This document shows positions 1 through 12,900 of a stretch of DNA of 64,000 nucleotides, piece by piece. Position numbers and translations under genes: made by a program. The stretch is from the NCBI GenBank assembly GCA_900539195.1, contig UQBC01000002.1, positions 65,306-129,305 of the forward strand, written 5' to 3'. Under the pieces are notes generated by a model. The model had not been told where the DNA came from. It searched no databases and saw only the letters and a program-made list of their open reading frames with translations. Position 1 is the stretch's first letter; every line of letters begins with the position of its first letter. This DNA comes from an uncultured Oscillospiraceae bacterium. GTDB taxonomy: Bacteria; Bacillota; Clostridia; Oscillospirales; Ruminococcaceae.

Positions 1-207
1 CGTCCTGCCTGTCGAACGTGCATAGCCGTCAGCCGCATGGCTTGCACCCTGCTCATGTGCCGTCAGAACGTGATGTATTTTGTCGCTGTAATTGTATAAG
101 CTGTCATAGATATTCAGAACTGCGCCGCCGGGATAGCCGAAAACGGTGTCAACGCCCTGCTCTATCAGACATTCGCAGATTATATCTGCACCCGTCAGAT
201 TTCTCAT
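1..207 (-). CDS. ilvB: Acetolactate synthase large subunit, N-terminal fragment
   Basis: The 5' part (69 codons) of a gene that runs off the left edge. The translation has the conserved start of thiamine-diphosphate acetolactate synthases: a phrase reading GVDTVFGYPGGAVLNIYD followed by HEQGASHAADGYARSTG, which carries the catalytic ThDP-activating Glu. The enzyme condenses two pyruvates (or pyruvate and 2-oxobutyrate) in branched-chain amino acid synthesis. I chose the ATG at 207 because an AAAGGA lies 9 nt before it; an in-frame ATG at 216 directly abuts that ribosome binding site. The family assignment is firm. Other ThDP enzymes such as oxalyl-CoA decarboxylase share the fold but match less well. 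Confidence 0.9.
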   Translation of the reverse strand, partial: MRNLTGADIICECLIEQGVDTVFGYPGGAVLNIYDSLYNYSDKIHHVLTAHEQGASHAADGYARSTGRT

Positions 208-273
208 TTCTTTCATTCCTTTTTCTTTACACTCAGATTATTTATAATAACGGATAAAAAATCCTATCGTTTT

Positions 274-302
274 ATTTTAACACTATACAGCGTTTTTGTC
301 AA
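274..302 (-). promoter_or_regulatory. Sigma-A promoter of ilvB
   Basis: On the minus strand a perfect TTGACA (297-302) is separated by 17 nt from TAAAAT (274-279). Transcription would start near 267, giving a leader of about 60 nt before ilvB. No T-box or leader-peptide attenuator is evident in so short a leader. Confidence 0.65.
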
Positions 303-486
303 TGGCGAAACCGCATTATAAAGCAATAAAAGGACGCCCCGCGAATGGCGTGAAAAGCAAGGCGGGTCAAAGCGTGCGTTTTATTCGGCGTAAAATCGTC
401 ACGGCGGAAATGCATAACTTCGGCTATTAATATATGATATGCCGAAAATTACGGTTTTGCGGTCGTTTCGGGGCGGCAGCTTACCA
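303..486. other. Intergenic stretch between divergent ilvB and receiver gene
   Basis: The 217-579 interval has no supported gene. Apart from the two divergent promoters and the tandem operator listed separately, the part from 303 to 486 shows no clear structure. Confidence 0.5.
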
Positions 487-516
487 TTCGTGCCATTATA
501 TCAGCCGTTCGTGCCA
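487..516 (+). promoter_or_regulatory. Tandem 9-nt direct repeat, LytTR-like operator
   Basis: TTCGTGCCA occurs at 487-495 and again at 508-516, identical, 21 nt apart start to start (two helical turns) with a 12-nt gap. The second copy ends 5 nt before the -35 box at 522. Two 9-bp direct repeats separated by 12-13 bp just upstream of -35 is the known geometry of LytTR-family response-regulator sites. The base sequence differs from the published AgrA/LytTR consensus, so the family assignment is inference. Confidence 0.55.
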
Positions 517-521
517 AAAAG

Positions 522-550
522 TTGAAAATGAAAAGCGAATGAGTTATGAT
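522..550 (+). promoter_or_regulatory. Promoter of receiver gene and giant surface protein
   Basis: TTGAAA (522-527), 17 nt, TATGAT (545-550). Overlapping TATAAT at 550-555 is an alternative -10 but with a 22-nt spacer. The start site would lie about 20-25 nt before the ATG at 580. The weak -35 next to a tandem repeat fits an activated promoter. Confidence 0.5.
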
Positions 551-579
551 ATAATTATAAAATTATAAGGGGGAGAGGT

Positions 580-936
580 ATGCTCATCTGCGTTTACGAT
601 ACCGCAAACGAGGCGGAGATACTGAAAGCAAAAATAACACAGATCGCAACGGCGGCATATCGAAGAATTGCCTACAGGGTATGTCAGAGGTATGAGAGCT
701 TTGTGAATGAGTGTAAGACGGCTGACCTTATAATCGTGCTTGCCGACGGAGCGGACGGTATGGAGGGCGTTATTGCGGCGAAGAATGCCGACAGGGATAC
801 GCCTGTAATATGGCTGTCGGACGATGAGGGATTCGGGGCGCAGTCATACAGGCTTGGCTGTACCTATTTCCACAAAAAGCCGATACCGCTTGAAAAGCTG
901 AAGGAGGCACTGCATAAGTGCAGGTGCATGGCGTAA
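580..936 (+). CDS. Receiver-domain-like (CheY-like) stand-alone protein
   Basis: A 118-residue protein with the alternating hydrophobic pattern and length of a single REC domain and no output domain. The N-terminal strand ends in an acidic residue (VYD, residue 7), the third strand is followed by a GMEG turn, the fifth strand reads TPVIWLSDD and is followed by the KKPI motif containing the conserved Lys-Pro. Counting back from GMEG, the usual phosphoacceptor Asp position is an Ala, with Asp one residue later (LADGADGMEG), so phosphorylation is uncertain. The ribosome binding site is GGGAGAGG. The gene lies 28 nt upstream of the giant surface protein with no terminator between, so they are probably co-transcribed. 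It may be an atypical regulator of that protein; this is inference. Confidence 0.6.
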   Translation: MLICVYDTANEAEILKAKITQIATAAYRRIAYRVCQRYESFVNECKTADLIIVLADGADGMEGVIAAKNADRDTPVIWLSDDEGFGAQSYRLGCTYFHKKPIPLEKLKEALHKCRCMA

Positions 937-964
937 GCACGGGTAAATCTACAGGAGGAAAAAC

Positions 965-3900
965 ATGAAGAAAAAATTTGTACGGCTCATAAGTGCGGTG
1001 CTGTCTGCGGCAATGACGCTGACGGCTGTACCGTTATCGGCATTTGCCGAGGGCGAGGCACATACGCATGACGGCGAGAGCAATGTCATCACGACACCGC
1101 TTGATTTCAGAGAAAAGACGGCGGACGAAAGCGGTGACGGCTGGAGCTGGGATCATGACACAAAGACGCTGACGCTTAACGGAGTGAACATTCAGGCGAC
1201 AACAGAAGAGAATATGATGAGCGTCGTAACAGTCCCCGACGGTACGAAAATAGTGCTGAACGGTGAAAACACTATCGTACAGACCGATACCCTCGAAAGC
1301 GATACATACGTTCTCAGTGCCGTAAATAATAAAGAGGTCAATTGTGACGGCACAATGACGATCAGCGGCGACGGTGTGCTGAATGCAGAGAACCGCTCTA
1401 CAGACAGTATGGCACGCTCTCTCGGCGGATCAATAATCCTGAACGGCGGTACAGTAAACGCAACAGGTACTGTAAAGACAAATTCGCTTGAAATACATAA
1501 TGACGGTGTGCTGAACGCAAATGCGACAACTGCATCTTTTGAGGGTGTGGCTGTCAATGTCAGCGGCGGCATTACTGTTGACGGCAACGGCAGTCTTACT
1601 GCAGTAGGTTGTGCTAATGAATCTACGTTAAACAGTGCAATATTGCTTACCAGTAATTTCGGTGACAAAATTTCCGTCAGCGAAAACGGCAGTATTACTG
1701 TGCCTGAAGGCAATGCAGCAAGAGTCGGAATATACTACAGCGGAAACAACGGCGACGGAATGGATGCCGAAATAAGCGGCGGTAAGGTCACTGCTTACGG
1801 TGCTAAGTATGGCATTTACAAAGTAAACCTTATAATGAGCGGTACAGGCTCGGTATATACTACGGGCGGTTCATACGCTATCGGTCAAACTGTACCGACA
1901 ATAGACAAGGACGAATTTGTAGTAAAGGGTTCGACTGAGTTCAAGGCTGAGGAAAGTGCTGTGACAGGCGAGGTCAAGCTTAACGGCGGCTATTATGAGA
2001 TTGACGGAGCGGACGCTAAGACGGTAGTTATAAAGCCTGATACTTCTCCCCGTATAATACTCGGAAACCAAATCGGAATATTCAAGACTGAAGAGTATGA
2101 AATAATTGAAGACATGGACATGACTGATATCAAGCTCAAGGGTACGGTTTACTTTGATATTACTCTGAAGAATATGAGCGATGAAGAGTTTGCAGACGCA
2201 AGAGGCTATTTCGGCGGCGATGAACCCGATTTATTAGCAAGCATAATCAAGACCGATTACGGCTGGGTGTGCATGGTCTGCGATACCGAGTTTTCGGTTA
2301 CATACGACACTGATAATACTCTTACAATAAAGTGCGGAGATATTGTATCCAATACCGTTCAGGTAAAGTCGAATGCAAACCGTTTCAACAAGGTTACACA
2401 GGGTGACAACACAAACAGAACGGTTTTCTATACAAACACTTCGCAGGAAGAGAAGGACAATTACAAGCTTGTAAGCACCTATACGGTTGACAGTGAAAGC
2501 ATAAGCTATAACTGGTACAGTACGAACAGTGCATACAGTGCAGATGAGCTCGGTGCGGCAGTATCCGGAAGCAACGGCGAATTCAAGCTTGCGGATAATA
2601 TTCCTGCCGGAAATTATGTTCTGTATTGCGATATAACCTATTCAGACGGTGACAGCACAGAAACTGTTACAGAAAAATTTACATTTACATATAAAGAATG
2701 TGCACATGAAAACGGTTATTCCGACGGTAAATGCACAAACTGCGGAGCGTTATGTGATCACAGCGATATTGACATTGGCATGGGTAAGTGTAACAAGTGT
2801 GAGCGTCAGTTTGTTGCTACGATCAGCACAGACGGCAATGCGCCGACAGGCTATGACACGCTCGCAGACTGCCTTGACAGCATTACTGCCGATACCGGAA
2901 ACTATGTTAAGATCTATCAGGATATCGGCGATACATCGGCAACTGCAACTTTAGATACTATAGATGTAAAACACAATGTTATGATCGACCTTAACGGTCA
3001 CAAGCTGAACAATATCAAGCTTGGGGTCAACAAACTTGGGGTCAACAAAGACGTCACGCTTACATTAACCGGCACAGCGGGCAGTTATGTTACGCAGGTG
3101 TATGTTCGCAAAGGCGGCGGATCATTCATAATTGACAGCGAAGCAAATGTAGAATTTAATACAATTTTTGTTGAGGACAGTGCACGGCTTGCTGTAAACG
3201 ATGGCGCAAAAGTAACTACAGAGCAGTTGACTGTGATAGCATCAGTGGCTGATGACGGAACTACAACGACATCTGTAAAGCTCGCTACGGGAATGAAGTT
3301 AGGTGGGCTGACATATCATCGCCAAAACAATTCCGGCGCTCTGAAATTAGGCAATCTTCTTGATGTTACCCGGCAGGCACTGCGACGTGAAGATAACGGC
3401 AATTATCTTGATCTTTATAAAGAATATGGAAGTATGGGTTATTCCGTTGCGCTTACTGTTGTTGAGCATACTGACGCTGACCACAAATACAGCGATGGAA
3501 CAGGCAAGTGCGAGGAGTGCGGAAAGCCCTGCGAGCATGGCGGTGATATAAACACGGACACCGGCATCTGCTCAATCTGCGGTGCGGTTGTGTCTGTCGC
3601 ACTCTATACAGACAAGAACGGAAGCTTAAAGTATGTAGATACCGATGAGCTTGACTCTTTACTGAATGAATACAACGGAAGCGGTACGATAAAGCTGTTT
3701 AAGGATTATTCTAAACCAAGCGCTCAGTATGACTTATACGGAGAACTTACAATTGACTTAAACGGACGCCAATTTAAAATCCGGAGTATTACTCCTTGCA
3801 AAAGCGGAAAGCTTACGATCAAAAACAGCGGCAATCCGGTTATGCTCGGTTGTAATGTATATCCGACAAACGACGCTTCATACGCCGGCGGTACGCTTAT

Positions 3901-6900
3901 AATAGACGGCGATGTAGTTTTAGACACTTCGATCTATGTATATGATTCGAGTACGGTTATATTGAAAGCCGGTGCATATCAAGCCGGACTTTACGCCAGG
4001 GACAGCAAGACATTATACGATATGCTCGGAGAGGGTAAGGCTTTCTTCAAGACTGACGGAACTCTTTTCAATGCAAATGTTAAGGAAATATCAAGCAGTG
4101 AAACGCTGACAATCAAAGACCACAGCCATACCTATGTTGACGGCGAGTGCGGCTGCGGATATGTTTGCCCTCACAGCGATGTTAACAGCGAAACGGGTAA
4201 GTGTAACGAGTGTGAATATCAGTATGCGGCTGTTATCGTAAAGGACGGGGCTGCAGCTTCTGTTTATAAGGAAACTGAGATGGAAGCGGCTTTTGAAGCG
4301 GCTGACAGTGACGCAAACACCGGCTGTACATTAAGAGTATACAAGAATTATACAGGCAGCTATAAAACACTCAGCGGTAAGTTCACGCTGTGGATCGCTG
4401 AGGAAGCCAATGTAGGTGCGTTAACTGTTTCGGGAGATATAACCGTTACGGGATCGAAAAAAAATAATAGTATTTATGGCGATTTCAATGTAGCGGACGG
4501 CGGTAAGCTGACATTTGACGAAAACTGCGGCGCTAAGGGAACTGTGTCGGTAGGTGCAGGTACATTTGACTGCTATTGTTCAATCGGCATAACACTCAAT
4601 ATAAACGATGCAAGCAGTGACGTAATTCTTCACGGCGGATCTTTCAGAAAAATATGCTATAACGGCGGCGGGGACAGAGCAAACGCAGAAATACTGACTT
4701 TGTTGGCTGAGAACCGTATGTTTATGAAGTATCCCAATGCTGAGACGATAGACGGCTCAAAAACACTGTTGAAAGACGGTCTTGCAACTGTTTTTGTAAC
4801 ATCACATGAAGATCACAGTTACGACAGCACAACGGGCAAGTGTACGATTTGCGGTAAGCGGTGCGGTCATACGGATGTTGACAGCAAAACGGGTATGTGC
4901 AAAACCTGTCAGTATGAGTTCGTTGCTACGCTGACTGTAGGCGACAAGGTAACCGGCTTTGATTCACTGAGCGATTGCCTTAGCAAGACTTCAGAAGACA
5001 GCGAAAACTATGTAAAGATTTATAAGAATATCGATGATAGAACAACTATAAATGTAAATCATACTGTTACTGTTGACCTTAACGGTCATAAGCTGTATTA
5101 TATCGAACTCAAGGTCAACAACGACAATGGTGCCGGTAATCTTACATTGACCGGCTCAGAGGACAGCTATATTAGTCAAGTGGATGTTTGCGGAGGTAGA
5201 ACATTTAAAATTGATAGCTACGCAAATATAAACTTCGAAACAATTTTTGTTGAGGCAGGTGCGCGGTTCGAAGTAAGCTACGGTGCAAATGTAACTGTAA
5301 ATACTTTGGTCGTGAAGGAATCTTTAAAGCTTTACGGAAGAACAACAACATCTGTAAGGCTTGCTACGGGAATGAGAATAGGTACGTTGATGTATGAACT
5401 CGACCGCAACTCCGGCTCCGGCAACCTGCTGCTTTATTCTCTGCTTGGAGAAGGTAAGGCACTGCAATATGACAACAGCGGTGAGTATGTTGATATTTAT
5501 GAAAAGTTTACATCAAAGATTATACACGATTCGTTTACTGTTGTAGATCATTACGAACACAGCTACGACAAAGCAACGGGCAAGTGCGTCTGCGGATATG
5601 TATGCCCCCACAGTGATGTTGACAGCAAAACAGGTGTATGCTCTATCTGCGAGTATCAGCTTACTGCGGGCATTTCGGGCGTGGGAACAGCGAAGTATTT
5701 CGATAATATAGACAACGCTTTTACTGCGGCATTATCGGCGGAAAACAACGGTTGTACGCTGACATTGTATAAGCACTGCGAGATTACACAGAACGTAGAA
5801 ATCGGCAATACAACGGTTACTGTCGATGTGAACGGATGTTCACTCGGCGGAGAGGCAGATATAAGTGTAAATAACGGTGGTGTGCTGTACCTTAAGGACA
5901 GCAGGAAAAGCACCTACTACGGATGCATAGACGCACCTTTTAGTGTAAACGGCGGTACGCTTATAAACGGTACTGCAGACGGCGGCAGTTCAGCCGCAGA
6001 TGTACTCAATTTAGTCATTAACAGTGCTAAGTGTGTTGAAATATACGGCGGCATATTTGAGAATGTTTATATTGCACACGCAAGCGGTGTAGCTTTATAC
6101 GGCGGAAGGTACAACACCATCTGCGGCGAGGAAAGCAACACACCAGTAAACGCTCTGCTTGCAAAGGGCTATGCGTTTGCAACCTTAAACAGTGTCACAC
6201 ATCTCCCCGAAAGTATAGTTGACGGCAGTGCGAAGACAATCGGCGAAGGAATTAGAAATGTCACAGTTGTAGCGCATGAGCATAGATACAACGTGGAAAC
6301 GGGCAAGTGTCCGTGCGGCGTTTGTGCGCTTGCTATATTTACCGAGACAACACAAAGCTCTGAAACTTATACATTTATTGAAAGCGAAACACAGTTTAAA
6401 AATATTGCGGAAAATGAGGCTGACGGTGTATTAAAGCTGACCGGCGATGTAGATTGTATTGTTAAGGGCATAATAATAAACGGCAATAAAACGATCGACA
6501 TGAACGGTCATACGCTGAATGTTTCGGTCGGTACCGAGGAAATAAGCGCAGTAGCGGTTTACGGAAATGTAACCTTTGAAAACAGCGGAAGCAGCCGTGC
6601 AGTTATAAACGCCACCGGCGTTTATTCCTATGGAATGGTAACTGTAAACGGAGATATTGAATTCGATACTTTTGCAACATTTGAAGACGGCGACGCTTTG
6701 ATCAATGCCGGAGTATTCAAGAGCATTTATGTTCAGGGAAGAAGTGTAATTGAAATACTGGGTAGCGGTAAGGCGCTTGCAAGTGAAAGCGGAGAAATAC
6801 TGAATGCAAGCGTACAACAAATATACAAAGCAGGCGATAATATATTTGTTACGGCTCACCCGAAGCATACATACGATGATCACGGCAACTGCGCTTGCGG

Positions 6901-9900
6901 ATATAAGTGTCTGCATGACGGCGAGGGTCAGGTAGATGAAGACAGCGCCAACAAGGTGTGCAGTGAGTGCGGTGCGAAAATTTACGCAAAGGTAACTACT
7001 GCCGACGGAAAGGTAAAGTATTTCGACGACATAACCGAGGGCTTACGGTATGCGGATAAGGCTGAAAACAAGGGCTGTGTTTTCACTCTTGTAACAACCG
7101 GTGGACTTGAGAACGATATTACATTGTCAAGCGGTCAGTTTACTATTACCGCGATCGACGACAATTATATCAACGCTTATACACGGAAGATCAATATTAA
7201 GGGTGCAGAAATTACTGTTGAGAACTGCGCTTTTAATTGCTTTGTAGGTTTATATAGCGGTTCTCTTACATACCCTGAAGGCTCGACCTCCGTTTGCATT
7301 AACGGTATTAGTGTATTTGGCGGTACTTTAAATATCAGTGACGGCGTAAGTGAAAACTTCGGTGCTAATAAATTTACTATATCAGACACTGCAACGGACG
7401 CAAAGGTGACTATAGGCGGCGGTATTTACGGTGAGATCAAACTCGGACAGTATACGTTTAAGGATATACTGGCAAGCGGCACTCGCTTAATAAGCGTTGA
7501 ATACTCGCAGGAGACTGATGAGATAATAGCTACTAATGAATTATTATACAGCATTGTTTCCGAACAAAACACCTTGGGCGTTGATGATGACAAAGACTAT
7601 CGGTTTGTCAAGTGCGACCATAAGAATGAGGACGGCAGTTATGCCTTTAATGAGGGCGGTATATGCAAATACTGTAACTCTGAGTTTGCCGCAAGCGTAA
7701 GCTATACAGCAGACGGCGGCGAAAAGACAGAACTGTTCAGCGATATATGCGACGCTTTTGACAAGGCTAATGAGATAGGTACGGCTACTATAACGCTGTA
7801 TAAGAATATTGAAAACAACGAATTTACACGGGAGATTACCGTTACGGGCAATGTAACGCTTAATCTGAACGGTAAAACACTGGGTGGTGCCGGCGGAACG
7901 AATATGCAGGTATCCGACGGTGGTACGCTTACCGTAGACGGCGATGGCGATTTGCAGATGTTTATTAACGTTAATGAAAACTCAAAATCAGTCATTAACG
8001 GCGGTGAATTAACCTATGTGAGAGTTTACGAAGAAGGCAACGCAGAAATCAAAGGCGGCGTTATAAACTATCTGGAAATTTACGGCAACGCAAAAATCAG
8101 CGGCGGTAAATTCAACATTATCAAGACAGCAAACGGCAGTCTTGAATCTGTTCTGGCTGACGGTTATGCTTATAAAAAGAACGGCGGTTCATGGCTTTCA
8201 ATTGCAGAACGTGCTGAGAAAGAATATAACAGCTCGGATAACGATGGTCGACCGGTAAATGTAGAAGAAGCGCCGATAAAGAGCGCAAGTATTGCGTGGG
8301 TAGGCGAAGAAGCGCCTGTTATATACCGTAACGGAGAGAAATATTTATACGTCGATATTACATACGAATTGGCGGTCGGTTCAAGGGGTGCAACCTATTC
8401 GGATTTTGTAAACGGCAATAATCGCATTAAAGATTATAATTTGTACAATAAATATATGGTACACTGTTATGAAATCGGTAAGCTTGCGGCTAAAGACGGC
8501 GAGGTTGAATATTACATTGTACTTAAGTGCAACGGATACGAATATAAGTCGAATGTGCTTAAGCTTACACTTGCGACCTGCTCACACCCGAAGGATAGCT
8601 TTTCATACGAAAACGACGGTTTTGTAATCTGCGGTATATGTGATGCATTGATAGAAGCCGAGGTAGTAGATGCTGACGGCAAGTCGTTAGGCTATGCGGA
8701 TATAGAGAGTGCCATAAAGCTGGCACAGGAGAACGAGGGCAGCACTGTAAAGCTGATGTCGGAAGGAGTATCTGAGTCCGTTACCGTGACAGGCGGCAGG
8801 TTTACTGTTGACTTTAACGGTAAGAAGGTATTTTATCAGTTCGATGTCAACGGCGGTGACGTGACTTTCACTTCTTCGGTAAAACAAGCCGATGTAGAAA
8901 CTCTGATAAGCGGAATCGAAGTAAACGGAACTGACGCTAAGGTTACAATTGACGGTAAAATCAAGCTGGGAAGAGTAAGAACATTAAGCGGTACGCTTAC
9001 AGTAAACAGTACCGATGGTTATATCGGTGAACTGTCAATAGAAGGCGCAAAGACTGATGTAGACGGTGCAAGAATCGGTGCACTGAGAACTTTCGGCGGT
9101 GAAGCGGTCATTAAAAATGTTACAGCTGATTCTTTAGCTATGTTTGACAACCGCTCCGGTGGAAGCGAATATAATGTCTCTATCGTAAGCGGTATGTTCG
9201 GCAGTTTCACTTGCGAAAATGGAAGCAATTATACTTTAGGTAGGGCAATTGCGAGTGGAAGCGTAGTTTCGGCCGATAGTATGAATGGCATTACTGTTTA
9301 CACATACGAAGCTATTCAGACCATGACCAGTACCTATAGAATTTTTGTTGATAAGTGCAACCATAAGGACAAAAACGGCAGTTATGTGCTTGACGGTAAT
9401 CCCTGTCCTTACTGCAATGAGGAAATTGTTGCAACTGTAAGCTATACGGCAAACGGAAGCGAAGAGACAGATCTGTTCAGCGATATTTATGACGCTTTTG
9501 CTAAGGCTAATGAGATAGGTACGGCTACTGTAACGCTGTATAAGGATATCACGGACGATATTACAGATACGATAGCTGTTACAGGCAATGTTACGCTTGA
9601 ACTTAACGGTAAAAAGCTCTCAACTCCCGGTTTTGATCCCTACTATACCATAGAAGTGAAGAGCGGTAAGCTGACTGTTAACGGCAGTGGTACAATAAAA
9701 TGTGCTGTCGTTCGCAACGGCGGCGATGCGGAAATCAACGGCGGTATTTTCTCTGACTTCAGAATTGAAGACGGCGGTAACGCTGTAATTAATGGCGGCA
9801 AATTCAACAGCATAAAGGTTTCAGGCGAAGGCAGAAACGTAGGACAGCTTCTTGCGGATGGCTATGCCTATAAGAATTTCGACGGCTTCTGGTCTACTGT

Positions 9901-12900
9901 TGCAGAACGTGAAAAGCGGGATATAGCAAGTGTAAACGTACTGGAAGCGCCGATAAAGAGTGCAACAATTACCGCTGAGGACGAGTCACCGATAATATAC
10001 CGTAACGGTAATAACTCTGTGGATTACACGGCTAATGTGACATATTCGGGAAATGAAACACTCTATGTTACCGGATGCTTAATTGACGGAACGGTAATAA
10101 AGGAAAAAACAGAATTATTAAACGGTCGCTGTCGTTTAGGCAGCCGTGAAGTTGCCGATGTGGTGGCAGAAGACGGAGAAATCCAATATTACTGCATATT
10201 TACCTATGACGGATATGATTATAAGTCGAATGTGGTAACGCTTACAGTAGCTACCTGTCAGCACCCCGTCGAAAGCGTAAAATGTGACGATAACGGTTGT
10301 GTATGCGGTATATGCAACAGAGCACTACCGGCTTCGGTAGAGCTGTCTGACGGCACGTTATCGTATTACGAAAACTGGAATGACGCTATCGGCGCTGCCG
10401 AGGAAAGCGAAGGCTGTACATTAAAGCTGTTAGACTACAGTGGTGTTAATGATGGTGAAATATTTGACATAAGCAAGGGTAGATTTACCGTTGATTTAAA
10501 TAAAAATGACGGCAACACAGCATTTGCGTTTGATGTCAAGGGCGGAGATATAACGTTTACGGCATCGCAAGAAGCCTCAAGTTCACTTACCGGTGTAACG
10601 GTATCGGGTGAGAATGCCAATGTTTTAATTGACAGTAAAGCCACATTGAATTATTTAGTTGTAAATTCCGGAAAGGTTAGTGCCGATGGTGCTAATATCG
10701 GCGCAATAACGATAAACGGCGGAGACACGGTCATCAATGATGTTAATGCCGATTATTTAAGCATGAAAGCAGACACGACCGGTGGAAGCGGATATAATGT
10801 CTCTATAGTAAGCGGTACGTTCAACATCTTCACTTGCGAAAATGAAAGCAATTATACTTTAGGCAGGGCAATTGCGAGCGGAAGCAGAGTTATAGGCTTA
10901 AATGCGATTGTCGGTTCAGGTTTCAAATATGCTGAAATTCAGAGCATGACCAAAGCCAATTATCTTAATGTTATAAAGTGCGACCATAAGGACGCAAACG
11001 ACAGTTATGCGCTTGACGGAAACCTTTGTCCTTACTGCAATGAGGAAATCGCCGCAACTGTAAGCTATACTACGGCAAACGGCGGCGAAATGACAGATCT
11101 GTTCAGCGATATTTATGACGCTTTTGCCAAGGCTAATGAGGTAGGTACGGCTACAATAACGCTGTATAAGGATATTGAAAACAGCGAACTTACACGGGGC
11201 ATTAACGTTACGGGCAATGTAACGCTTGCACTGAACGGTAAAAAACTGGGTTACAGTTTTGTTTCTCTTATTATAGAGGTATCCGACGGTGGTATGCTTA
11301 CCGTAGACGGCGATGGCAATATGCAGATGCCTATTATCGTTAACGAAAACGCAAAATTAACCGTCAACGGCGGTGAAATCGCCACGGTGATGATTTATAA
11401 AGACGGTGACGCAGTAATAGGCGGCGGCTTTATAGAAGATCTGGTCGTTAACGGTAACGCAAAACTCAGCGGCGGTAAATTCTACAACCTCGAGATAGCA
11501 AACGGCAGTCTTGAATCTATTCTGGCTGACGGTTATGCTTATAAAAAGGATGGCGGTTCATGGCTTTCAATTGCAGAACGTGCTAAGGAAAAATATTACA
11601 GCTGGAATAACGAAGATAAACCTGTGAGTGTAGAAGAAGCACCGATAAAGAGTGCAACGCTTAGCACAGAAATAAACAAGCTGTATCGCAACAGCAACGC
11701 AAATCCCATGCTGAAGTTCAACCTTGCTCTTGCTCACGGCTCGAACCTGAACGACTCGTATGTAAGTAAGAGATACGGTATAAACTCCTATGTAAGCGGA
11801 GATATAATTTATAGCAGCTTAAGCGCACTTGTAAAGGACGCTAAATTGTCGGCAGACGAAATAATTGATAAGGCGGGCAACAGCGTTGCTGCCAAGATAT
11901 ACTTCGTAGTTATTACCGATGACGGCTATGAAATAAAGTCGAACACTGTAAGCATAGACCTTGTTGACTGTGATCATTCTCAGGTGGTCGATCCTACAGC
12001 GGACAAGGAAACCGCAGGTAATATTACCGAGCCGACATATTGCGAGATATGCGAGAGCAAGTTCAATGCAAAGATAACAAAGGGCGACGATGTCAAGTAT
12101 TATAACGATCTTGACGAGGCTGCGAAAGACGCTCAGAAGAGCGAAAACGAGGGCTGTACCTTATATCCGCTTTATAACAAGAACGGATACGGCGGTCAGT
12201 TAGTCATAACCGAAGGTAACTTCACGCTCAAGTACGCAGTTCGTACAGCGTTCTCACGTCCGATCATCATAAACGGCAAGGCAAAGCTGACGGTTACGGG
12301 ACGTTGTGCGGTGACAGCGTTTGAGAATCAAGACGCATTCATAGTGAGGGGCGGTGATGTCACATTTGACGGGCTTGCAACAGGCAGCAATGTGACCATA
12401 AACGGCGGAAATGTTACAATGACTGCCAACAACATAAATTGCCTTACTATAAACGGCGGTAATGTATCCATTTCGTCAGGTGGGTTTGCCGAAATCATAA
12501 CTAATGCCCCGAATAAGGTGATAGCCGATTATATCGATCCCGGCTTCTGGGTACAGGACAGAGGAACAAAAGAGTGGATAGATATATACAGTCTTAATAA
12601 GGCAACGGCATCATCGACAAACGGACTTACGGTACGGTTGTGTCCGATGCAGATAATCAAGCCGATTGATACTGTATATTACACCAACGGCTATTATCCG
12701 GGCGACATACCGTCACTTCAAATAAGTGCAGTGCCGTGGTATTCAGGCGAGGTCGACGCAAAAGTTGCTTATCAGTGGATCGGCATTGATGAAAACGGCA
12801 ACGAAACAGAGATAGAGGGCGCTACAGACAGAAAGCTGTCGCTCGAAAATCTCACAACGGGCAGGTACTACTGCCGTCTTACCTACAGCAATGCTACAAC

